From NCBI RefSeq assembly GCF_004193775.1, contig NC_041003.1:25946961-26010960 (forward strand): DNA of 64,000 nt. The letters are read 5' to 3'. The position numbers and the translations under genes are program-made. Source of the stretch: Glycine soja (taxonomy: Eukaryota > Streptophyta > Magnoliopsida > Fabales > Fabaceae). Numbering within the stretch: the stretch's first letter is position 1; each line of letters starts with the position of its first letter. Under the pieces are notes generated by a model that saw only the letters and a program-made list of their open reading frames with translations, did no database searches and was not told the DNA's origin. Positions 11,723 through 22,800 of this stretch are shown here, piece after piece.

Positions 11723-13105
11723 GGCCCTCCAGAGGATTCCTCTAGAAGGCGGTTGCTTCTGGAGGAAGTCACCTTGCTCGCCTGGGCGAGCTAGGTGGCA
11801 AGCATCTCCCCCATTTTGCTATAAATAGGGGCAGAAATGGAGAAGAATTTCGTTCAGCCCTCCTAGTAATTCAAGAATCACTTGAAATTAGTGAAAAAAA
11901 TTGGTTCTGTGAAGAAAATCCGAGCCGAGGCGCTTCCGTAACGTTTCCGTGGGGATTTTCGCGAAGATCTTCAACCGTTCTTCGTTCGTTCGTTCTTCAG
12001 CCTTCAATGGGTAAGTTTCCAAATCGAGCTTTTCAATTCATTCTATGTACCCGTGGTGGTCCCCATTTGTTTTTACGTGCTTTTTATTTTCGTTTTATTT
12101 ACTTTCCATACCCTTTTTTGACGTGCTTCAGTCATTTGCTTAAGTCATTTTCTCGCCTAAATCAAAAATAAAATAAATTTCCACTGATCGTTTGAATTGT
12201 AATATCCGTTAATTTCGTTTAAAATGAAATCCGACCGTTCGGTCATGCCATAACCACGTTGAAAACCAAAAAGAGGTAAAATAATAATATAATAATAAAA
12301 AATATCTTTTAGTAAAATAAGCAAACAAAATCAATTGGACGTTTCTCTTTGGGGTTTTTCTTTCTTAATCGAACCGACTAATAACCAAAGTGAAACGAAG
12401 GCTAAAATCAAAAACCAAAACTTTTCTCATCACCTAAAAAAGCCATTTTCAAAGGTCCAACGCCTTGAAATGGTCTTTCCCGCTTTTATTAGTTAAGTGT
12501 AAATTTCGAAAGGGCTAAAATCAACATGTAGCTATATTTCCTCTTTCAAAAATAAAGAGAACATTAAATGGTCCAATGCCTTAATGTCTTCTCTCTTTTC
12601 AAAAGAATCGAAAGTTTGTTTAATGGTCCGACGCCTTAAATGACCTTTCATTCAATAAAAACATGTCTTGCAAAAAGGATAAAGACAACTTAACCAAACA
12701 CTTTGTTCACAAAGAACTACGTAGGTCTGATTTCCTTATCGCAATTAAGGAATACGTAGGAGCAAGGGAAACACCCTCGTCGACCGTAAAAAGATTAAAA
12801 ATAATAATAATAAAAAGTACAAAAAGAAATAAAGACGTAAAAGGGAACATAAAAATTGAAGTCATATTTGCACATTTGATTAAAGGCTGTCGTCTCTTGT
12901 AACGGACGTGTGGGGTGCTAATACCTTCCCCGTGCGTAAATACAACTCCCGAACCTTTCACTTAAAGTTCGTAGATCATGCCTTTTCTGGTTTTTCCGAC
13001 GTTTTCCTCAAATAAACGTTGGTGGCGACTCCGCGCGTATTCCTTTCTTGGAACACGCACCTGCGAGTCACGAGTCGCCCTCCCGCCGAAGGGTAGGTTG
13101 CGACA
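11723..13105 (+). mobile_element. Truncated, inverted second copy of the Ogre LTR
   Basis: It matches the LTR at 10071-11722 in opposite orientation, down to the terminus GGTTGCGACA at 13105, and carries its own CTATAAATAGGGG near 11820. It starts abruptly at GGCCCTCCAGAGG, so about 400 bp of the U3 end are missing. No primer site follows at 13106, unlike its partner. The two copies form a large imperfect palindrome with a spacer of about 400 bp (11320-11722). The copies differ in many small indels, so this is not a recent assembly-type duplication. Confidence 0.85.
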
Positions 13106-14649
13106 AAGAGTCAAACAAGTTTCAAGAATCAAAGAGTCGTTCAATCAAGAATCAAGATTCAAGTGAAGATTCAAGAGAAGACTCAAGATATGCAAGAACT
13201 TCAAGAAAAGCATCAAGATAAGTATAAAAAGATTTTTTCAAAAGAAAAGATTGAAAAGCACAATTTGTCCAAAAGAATTTTTCAAAAAAAAATCTTTTAC
13301 CAGATTTTTTATTCTCTGGTAATCGATTACCAGAAGACAGTAATCGATTACCAGAAACCCAAACAGTTTTATAACTGTTTTACAAAGTAGTAATCGATTA
13401 CCATGGGCATGTAATCGATTACCAATGTTTTTAAACGTTGGATTTCAAATTTCAAGAGTCACAACTTGAGATAAAACATTTTCAAACTTGTGTAATCGAT
13501 TACACAACATTTGTAATCGATTACCAGTGTGTCTAAATGTTGGTTTTCAAATCTAAACATGAAGAGTCACATGTGTTGATGTGTAATCGATTACACTGTA
13601 ATAGTAATCGATTACCAGTGACTGATTTTGAAAAATAAATTGTCAAAAGTCACAATTTTTAAAGTGACTAGTTTCTAAAGATTTTTTCAAGAGTCATAAC
13701 TTTTAAAGTGACTAGTTTTCAAGAGAGTCACAACTTTTAAAGTGACTAGTTTTGAAGAAATTGCCAAGAGTCACAACTTTTAACTTGGTTTTTCAAGAGC
13801 CATCAAATGGCTATAAATATGTGACCATGACACGAATTTTAAAAAAACAGATTCCTTTCATTCAAAAAGAGATTTTTTCTGATTCACTTCTCATCATCTT
13901 TCTAAGAGTTTTTGTTCAATACTTTCTTTGTCAAGAAAAGTTCATTGGTCAAAAACTTGTGTTATTCTTTTGATTCATTCCTTCTCCCTCATTCCAAAAG
14001 AATTCAAAGAACTAATCGTCTGAGAATTCTTTTGCTTTCCTTCTCCCTCTTGCCAAAAGAATTCAAAGAACTAACCGTCTGAGAATTTTTTTGATTCCCC
14101 AAACAAAGAATTGAAAGAACTAACCGTCTGAGAATTCTTTTTCCAAACACTGAATTCAAAGAATTAACCGTCTGAGAATTCTGTGTAAGAAGCGGGTAAC
14201 TTCTTGGTTGTAATAGTGAACACAAGGGAGGGTACATCCTTTATGGTTCGCTTCAAGTAGAGGGTACATCTACTTGGTTGTTTAAAGAGAACAAGGGAGG
14301 GTACATCCTTTGTGGCTCTTTGCTTGTAAAGGATTTTACAAGGTTATTGGAAATCTTAAGAACCGTGGGTTGCTTGGGACTGGACGTAGGCATGGTTTGT
14401 GGCCGAACCAGTATAAATATTGTGTTTGCTTTCTTCATCCCTACACTCTTTACTTTTCCGCTGTGCACTTTTTATTTCCGCTTTACTTTTGTCTAAGTTA
14501 TTGTTTCTGCTCTTTACTTTCTCATAACTTAGTAGTAAAGCCTAATTGAATCTAGTAACATTAAGAAGGATAAATTTTAATTAGTCAAGACACATTCATA
14601 ATTAATTCAACCCCCCTTCTTAATTATTCTGAGGCTACTTGATCCAACA
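13106..14649 (+). mobile_element. Copia LTR, truncated at its 5' end
   Basis: It belongs to the same family as the LTRs of the element at 40814-47334 and ends in the shared terminus GAGGCTACTTGATCCAACA at 14649. The 5' start (TGTAGAAACAAG in the family) is missing and the match begins inside U3. From left to right it holds GAATCAAG-rich repeats, eight GTAATCGATTAC palindromes between 13318 and 13615 and a set of AGTCAC/GTGACT inverted repeats (13640-13790). These are followed by a TATA box, CTATAAATA, near 13811, four copies of an AAAGAATTC-containing unit (13992-14180) and repeated GAGGGTACATCC in R/U5 (14229-14310). No primer site follows, so it is a solo or remnant LTR. Confidence 0.8.
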
Positions 14650-16549
14650 AAGGCAAAGGCTACCCTATGGATGTCAAGCAATGTGTCAACACATTCTTGC
14701 CAACATCAGAAATGTGGGTCAGTAAAAACCTCAATTTTTTACATGTCCGGGAAGGTTGCATTCAGCCTTAGAGGAGTTTGCACCGATGTTGGGGTGGCAA
14801 CATCGATATTCATGTCTTCAACCATGACAATCCTTTAGATTGTTGGAAGCGATGTTGAAGATCATGAACAATATCTTCTAGAGGCAAATCCCCTAGGATA
14901 CAACAGCAACCTCTCAGCCAAGCTGAGGCTATAATATCTGGAAAGGGCAAAAATTCAAACCCAGGAATAGAGAAAGAAAGAAGAAGAGATTGTTGTGATG
15001 GGTATGAAACAAAGCCTGAAGTGCGATATATATAGGGTGAGAAGGGAGCACAAAAATGGAAAAAGGAATCACATAATTAAACCGACAAAAAGCACATTTA
15101 ATAAAACAATAATGTAGTTTGAAATTAATGTGGTAATTGATTTGGTAATAATATCACAGATTAAAGCGGTAAAAGAAATTAATGTTAGATCCCATGATAT
15201 TTGCACAAAAGCCAAATCAATTTCTATCTCATTGAAATCAATATATATCGGGTAAGCTCAAAATATTTTCTCAAAAAGGATTTAATTAAATAATAGCATA
15301 AAACTTTGCATGACCTATTATCGCATGCCCGTTGGGGGGGGGGGATCAGTGCATTTGCACTACATCAAGCCCACGTGGCCCAAGTTAAAGCACACGAGAC
15401 TTCCATCTCTTGCTAGCCACCTTGAAAACCCATATCAGAAAATGGTATATAAACACGTGAGCCAAAACTATCCCAAGCAATGTGAGACTTGACCTTTTGT
15501 GATATCCTTCAAACCACAACACATACAAGTAAAAGTCTAAAAGCCTAGGCCTACCTAGAACAAGTACATATAGAAGTAAAGGTCCTAAACTCAGAGCAGT
15601 CATCTTTAACACCCAACCCCAATGTGGAAACACCACCCAAGCATAAGTCATGCATAACCGGGATACCCAAGGAAGTGATCCATGTCATTGATCACATTAG
15701 GTATCCGTCGCCTCCAAGTGCACTCATCCTCAAGATGGAGCGTTGGCTCTTTGTTTGCTGTATGATCCTAAAATAAAAACATAAGGGGTGAGTTGTCCCG
15801 TTTTGTGAGGCAAACACAAAAAAACTTAGCAAGAACAAACACGTACAATCTATCAACCATGGTGATGTGGTTATCTACCAGGCTTCACTCGCATCTAAAG
15901 AATTTTTCTTAATATCTCAACATATGTTTCTTACTGGCCAACTACCACTGGAATTCCTAGAACACAATGGTCTTAAACAATTTGGTTTTTGGACGAATGT
16001 TTAGCGTACACCTTTACACCATGGTACAATGGTAGACTCTCACCAACTAAAAATTGCTTGTAGTCAGTCAGGGTTGCCAAGTTGGCTTGGTGACATTAGT
16101 CATAACTCAACACCTCACCCCCAAGAACAATAAATGTCCTACAATCATTTTCTAAGTACCAATTGTGGTCATCCAACAACTTCGAGGAGAGTCTCCTCAA
16201 TGAACCTCCATATTCGGAGCGTCCTTCCTTTCGTAGTGGGACTTTGTTGCTTTTGGCACCTTGCGACGTCAAATTGACACATAGACTTGCTCCAAAATCA
16301 TAGTCTTGAGAACCCATATCATCTTCATCACTTTAGGTGATAGTACCATTCGACATCCACTTCTATCAATATCAACATAGTTAAAATGCCCCACCCGACT
16401 CTCTTCAAGTTACACATTTTGGTGTCCCAACATGTACTTATGCTCGCTTGCATGTCTCTCAAAGACACTACTCTTTGGAAAGAATCCTAGAAAAATTTAA
16501 TATTAATATTTAAGTTAACTAATTTTTTAATAATCATAATTTAAATCAA
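14650..16549. other. Intergenic DNA upstream of the dehydrogenase gene
   Basis: I recognise no gene, RNA or element terminus here. A G10 run lies at 15333-15342. The open frames on the minus strand at 15385-15651 and 16096-16317 have no family resemblance and no plant coding bias, so they are not called. The last 300 bp are AT-rich and presumably contain promoter sequence. Confidence 0.5.
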
Positions 16550-16555
16550 TTCTCT

Positions 16556-16563
16556 TATAAATA
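16556..16563 (+). promoter_or_regulatory. SDP6: TATA box of the dehydrogenase gene
   Basis: TATAAATA in the context CTCTTATAAATAGAGAGGG, 287 bp upstream of the start codon. This is a canonical plant TATA box. Transcription would begin near 16590, giving a 5' leader of about 260 nt with pyrimidine-rich stretches (CCCCTCTCTCTCTTC near 16810). No experimental start site is known from the sequence alone. Confidence 0.6.
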
Positions 16564-16849
16564 GAGAGGGAAGAAGTATTTATTTATTTCATACTCAATA
16601 CACCCTTGAATTTGAAAATACCATTACCTACTCACGCCTGTTTTTCGTCCATCGTAAACCATTCTTCAACTAGATTCACGATCATCCAATCTAACGATCC
16701 GTATCTATAGTAGTAATAGTAATGGGAATACTTATTACGACAGCGTGACTCGTGACCAAATTTTTTCTTTTCATATCATTTCCTCACCGGCAACGCAAAA
16801 CAAGGCCCACCCCTCTCTCTCTTCATTCTAACTTCTTTAATTCCTTTCC

Positions 16850-19800
16850 ATGACTCGCCTCAGGCGACTCGGAGCCGCCGTCGGAGCGGCCATGGCCACT
16901 GCATACGGCGGCGCCATCCTCGTCTCCACTCCGGTCTCTGCCAGCGACCACAGCGTCGGAGGGTCGCACCTCGCCGCCGTTCGGGAGAAGATCCACGACC
17001 CCTTCGCCGTCGTGCCGGCGAGAGAGGTCCAGCGGTCGGCGCTGACCGGCGCCAGCGCCGCGAACCCTCTAGACATGCTCGTCATCGGCGGCGGCGCCAC
17101 CGGCTCCGGCGTGGCGCTCGATGCTGTCACCCGAGGGCTCCGTGTCGGTCTCGTCGAGAGGGAGGATTTCTCCTCCGGAACTTCCTCTCGCTCCACCAAG
17201 CTCATTCATGGAGGTACAAGCGTGGGTGCTCTCTCAGGAATCAAAATAAATCCTCATTGATTTTTCCTTTATTTTTATCCTCTTAGTAACTTTAATTTCC
17301 CTTAAATTATGAACTGTTTAAATTTCATTTTTAATGGTTAACGATTACATAAATTATGTATTTATTTTTATCTTTAATAAAGGATTAAAAATATACTGTA
17401 TCTCTTGAATATAATACTAAGGGTCCTACTGGTTAAAGAATCAATAAATAGAAAGGTTTTATGGAAGGGTTGCATTAGTAATCATAAGTAGTGTACTATT
17501 ACATTTTCTAATAAGAAAACTTTCTATAGGTTGAGGTTCATTAATCATTGTCCTTAGTATTTTCCTATAAGAAAAGAGTAAGTAGTCTTTGTACTGAAAG
17601 AGTTTTTCTACTTTAAAAGAATTCTTATTCTTTGATCCAATCGCAAATTGCCACTATAACTAACTTGAAAATCATAGTAATGATGATTTCTTAAATATGT
17701 TTTATTACTGGAAATATGATTGGACAACGGGGGCTTTGGAGAAAAATGTTTCATTCCAATGATGACAATTTCTGCCAACGCATGTTTAGTGGAAGTTATA
17801 TGAATAGGTTGGAATGATACTTCCAAATCTTTGAAGTTGCAGAAGAGAGGCTACAAGTGGTGTTGGTGGTGGCACTGGAAGGCAGATCTTCTAGTTGGTT
17901 CCTGTAGTGGTGGTTGGTTTGTCTTATCCATCTCGGGGATTTTCAAACCTGTAGTACACGCAAGGTTCAACCATCAATTATGGAGAATCCCTATGAGTTG
18001 CGGTTAAAACAAATATCAATTGAAGAAGAATTTTAGGAGAAATTTGAGTTGTCATATGCTGGTCCCCTGAGGTGCACTAGCCTAGCATACCTCAGATAGT
18101 TTCTTGAAATTGGCTGATGGATGAAGTTAGGGCAGACTTGAACTTGTACTCGCTAAAATCTTTACTGGAGAGGATGGATCATGCGTAGAAATCGATAAGA
18201 AAAACTGGATATTAAACATAGAAAGGGGATAATTGGACAGTTGGAATATATAGTTGGTTAGATGATTAGTTAGAGAGGGGGAGAAGACAGTATAAATTAT
18301 AGGAGGAGAATAAGGGTGAGTTTTAGACTTGGAGTGGAAATTATGAGGGAAAGCCCAGGTTTCTCGAGTTATTGGAGTGCAAGATTAAAAGAGGAGGGAT
18401 GTAAAAGTGAGTGATGTATCAATTTAGAAATGACTGTTTTTCTTGGCACTTTAGATATTCACTGGCCATGAATTTCAGTCACTCTATAGGGAGATACTGT
18501 TGTCATTTTATGTCTTGCACACTTGTTTTTGTTTGTTTTATAAGTTGTAAGTACTTGTTGATCTAACATCTTAGCATTCGTGTAAACTCTTAGGTGTTCG
18601 TTACCTGGAGAAAGCTGTCTTTAAACTTGACTATGGCCAACTGAAGTTAGTATTCCATGCACTTGAGGAGCGCAAACAGCTTATTGACAATGCACCACAC
18701 CTATGCCATGCTTTGCCTTGCATGACACCTTGTTTTGACTGGTTTGAAGTAGTGTACTACTGGATGGGCTTGAAAATGTACGATTTGGTCGCAGGAGCAC
18801 GACTCTTGCACTTATCGAGATATTATTCTGCAAAAGAGTCTGTTGAGCTTTTTCCCACTCTGGCAAAGGAGGGAAAAGGTAGAAGCCTGAGGGGCACAGT
18901 TGTGTATTATGATGGGCAGATGAATGATTCACGACTTAATGTTGGATTGGCTTGCACAGCGGCATTAGCTGGTGCAGCAGTGCTGAACCACGCTGAAGTT
19001 GTATCCTTACTGAAGGATGAAGCCAGTGAACGCATAATTGGTGCACGAATTAGGGACAATTTAACTGGTAATACTTTCTTTTATTTCTATCTGTTACTAT
19101 AGACATCCATTTGCATTTTTTACTATTTTTGATTATCGGAAATGGTTAGTTAGGTATGATATAGGATATTATATCTCTAATAAAATAAGGGATCTAGGAC
19201 ATTGTAAAGACAAATACACAATGTGAAGAATTATTTGTTGGAAGTCAATCCTTTATTCTTCTGCTGTTAATTTGTGACTTTAGTAAAAAAAAATGAAGGA
19301 CAGTTTAGCAATATAACACTTGTCCCGTGTTTGATTTTAAAAATGATCATAGGAAAACACAAAAGAAAGGATGAAGTATGGAACAAAATCTAACATTTTT
19401 GTTATGTACCAAAATATGGGGAACTTTTTGTCCTGCACAATGTTATGAAAATGTCAAAATTACCTTACTTTTTCCCTCCATCTTATAAGCCTACTCTTTC
19501 ACTCCCACACCAAAACACTAATAATGGTACTATCACACGTCTTTCTCTTTCATTTCATTCGAAAAACAGAAAAACCATTAAAGCATTAAAAACTTTTCAA
19601 CCAGCTCAGTACATAACATATCCATGTTCCATGCTATAATAATTGTATATTTCCATTGTTCAAAAAATTCAGTGTTTATAAGGTTTTTTTTACTGTGTGC
19701 CCATGGGTTGGGCACATTATAAAGAGTTAAAAATAGAAAGATTTTATTGAAAAAAAAGTGTTAATTATATTGTATAAAAAACACAAAAATTCATTCTATA

Positions 19801-22800
19801 CTTAAGTAATTTAGAACATTTAATATGATGTATTAAATGTATTCACACTATGTGTCCATGGGCAATAGTCAACCTCAACCCCTATAAAAAATTAAAATGA
19901 TGTATTTAATTAGAATGTAAAAATAATTGAATGATAAATACTAGAATAATTTAAAATATCCAAATGTTCTCTATGTCTTGTCATAATGTAATAAAATAAA
20001 CATTGTACAACACAAAGGGTATTATAGTAATATTCACATTGTTCTTTCTGGTACTTAGAGCATCTCCAATGGTGCATAATTGTACAACTCACTAAAGTTG
20101 CATAATTGTATTGTTCATAATTTTTGTGTAGGTCTTATCTTGACACATCATTTTTTTTTGTAATTTTATACAACTTAAGCAATTATCCTTTCCAATGGTG
20201 CAACTCTAAGTAGTTCACCAAATAGGTCCCACCGTTCATCCTTCCTCACCAAATGGACCCCAATAAGTAACATTGCTTATTTGTTAGAGTAGGTTAAGCA
20301 ATTTGCATTTGAGATGCTCTTATGCATATTATATGAAATGAAACAACACAGTGCAAAATTTCTTGTGTGGTGCATCAACCACCAAACAATAGATAATAAA
20401 AACTTGTGTTGTGACTCAGTTACTTATTCTGTGCTGTTCTGCTCGTACTCTCCCTCCATGTGCATCAAATGCATCTTAAGCTTAAAAATTATTTTCTTTT
20501 AACAGTTCAATAGTTCACTATATCTATTCATTATTTTGCATGTTGCAGGAAAAGAGTTTGATACGTATGCAAAAGTAATTGTGAATGCGGCTGGGCCATT
20601 TTGTGATTCAGTAAGAAAAATGGCTGACAAAAGTGCACGAGACATGATTTCTCCTAGCAGTGGTGTACATATTATACTCCCTGATTATTATTCTCCAGAG
20701 GGAATGGGCTTAATTGTTCCCAAAACTAAGGATGGACGTGTTGTTTTCATGCTACCATGGTTGGGACGAACGGTTGCTGGAACTACAGATTCCAACACTA
20801 GCATTACCTTTCTTCCAGAACCACATGAAGATGAAATACAATTTATATTGGATGCCATCTCTGATTACCTTAATGTTAAAGTATGATATTCTTGCCAACA
20901 CAGGCAATTTTTAAGCACAATAGTTTTCCTTTTCTTTCTGACTTTAAATGCAGAAATTAAATGATCCCATGCTTATTACATGCTTGTAAATATTTTAGGT
21001 AATCCTATGGAAAAGGAAAAAAAAAAGTAAATTGCTTCATATATCTGTTAGCTCCTTTGCTATAGAATTCAATCTTTTTATTTGTAGGATTTCCTCTTCA
21101 TTTTAATTAACTGGCCTTTCCTCCAAAATCTCCAATTAAACCCAAGGAAAATGTTTTGAGTGAGCTGTCACTCAATCATGTCCTTTTACTATTATACCTC
21201 TCTATTTTAACTTTAACTAATGCTTTGAAAATTTAGGTCCGCCGCACTGATGTTCTTTCTGCCTGGAGTGGCATTCGCCCATTAGCGATGGACCCAACAG
21301 CTAAAAATACCGAGAGTATCTCCAGGGATCATGTTGTCTTTGAGGATCACCCTGGTTTGGTCACCATTACTGGTGGCAAGTGGACTACCTATCGAAGGTA
21401 ATTATTCAATGGATCAAACTGAAAGTTGTTGAAATTTGCTTAGATGTTGTTTCTCCAGTTAGACATTATATGAATCATGTTAACCATTTGGTTAGTTCAT
21501 TTAACTTGTATTTTACTTTTTTGTCCAATTTCTGCTCCATTCATTGTTCCCTTCCAGTATTGAATACTCCTATTGCACATTAATCTTATTCTGATTCCAA
21601 TGTCTTTCAGCATGGCAGAAGATGCTGTCAATTCAGCTATAAAGTCTGGGAAGTTGACCCCCGCCAATGGATGTATCACCAACAATATCAGGATTGTTGG
21701 TGGTGAAGGGTGGGATCCTGTTTCCTTTACCATTCTTTCTCAACAGTATATGCGCATGAAAGTCACATATAGGGGTAAAGTTGTTCCTGGTGTGATGGAC
21801 ACTGCTTCAGCAAAGCACTTGTCTCATGCATATGGAACATTGGCTGAACGTGTTGCTGCCATTGCTCAGGTTAGCTTGTATATTTTTCATACTGTATATA
21901 GCAGTATATTCACTGGAACTTTTGAAAATGTCTTGTTGATTGATAAATTTTATTGAAAATTGGGTTTTTGATGGAGCCTAGTGGCATCAATTGATCCATG
22001 TGACTGACTGACCTATGGCTTCATTGTTTGTTGTAAACCATGAAGGAAATGAATATCAAATATTGGTGATGAATCTTAGAGATATAAAAATTATTCCTTG
22101 GCCCCTCTACCTATTGGCTTAAGCTTTTAGGACAGTTGACTCTTAACATAATATGGAAGTCTCTATGTCTGTGTGGTCAAGATTAGGATCTTTGCTGTTC
22201 CCATTTTTTGTAATTTAATTGAACTTTGGATTAAGTGGATTTGAGCATTGTCCATGGAGAATCCATTGGCTTGACTTATAAGGCATGTTTACCAATTTGG
22301 CCATGCTTTGAGCACAATGGTAGATACCCATTAGTTAGCTATTTGAATAATTAGTTAGTTGGGGGCTGGGGTAATTAGATAAATAAGGCATGTTTCCAAT
22401 GGGTTGAGGGGGAGGAGATTTTATCTTGTGATTTGTCTTTTGAGAGGAAATTTAGATTGGTGAGGGAGAGTCCAAGCCTCTCGAAACTCCTAGGAATCAT
22501 TTGTACTTTTTCTGTTAATGGAAATTTTCTTTCTATAATTCTGGTCCAGTTTGCATCACACATCAGGGTCTTGCATGCAAGGTTGTGAAACTCGAGAGTT
22601 TACATACACAAATACACTTGTGGATGGTTTGTAAACTTGTAGATTGTAAGAGTTTGCTTAATACAAAAATAATACCAAGAAATCCTAATGATAGTATCCA
22701 AACTAAATATAATACCATAAAATTATAAATATTCAACATTACAACTTCATAATAATGCAAACCAATGTAATAAAGTATGACAGAATAAGTGAAAATCTTA

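Noticed and set aside
15385..15651. Hydrophobic 88-codon minus-strand ORF
   Set aside because: No family resemblance and no promoter, and it is covered by an equally long plus-strand frame; treated as chance.
17608..17826. Minus-strand ORF in SDP6 intron 1
   Set aside because: It is antisense to the gag relic and has no resemblance to known proteins.
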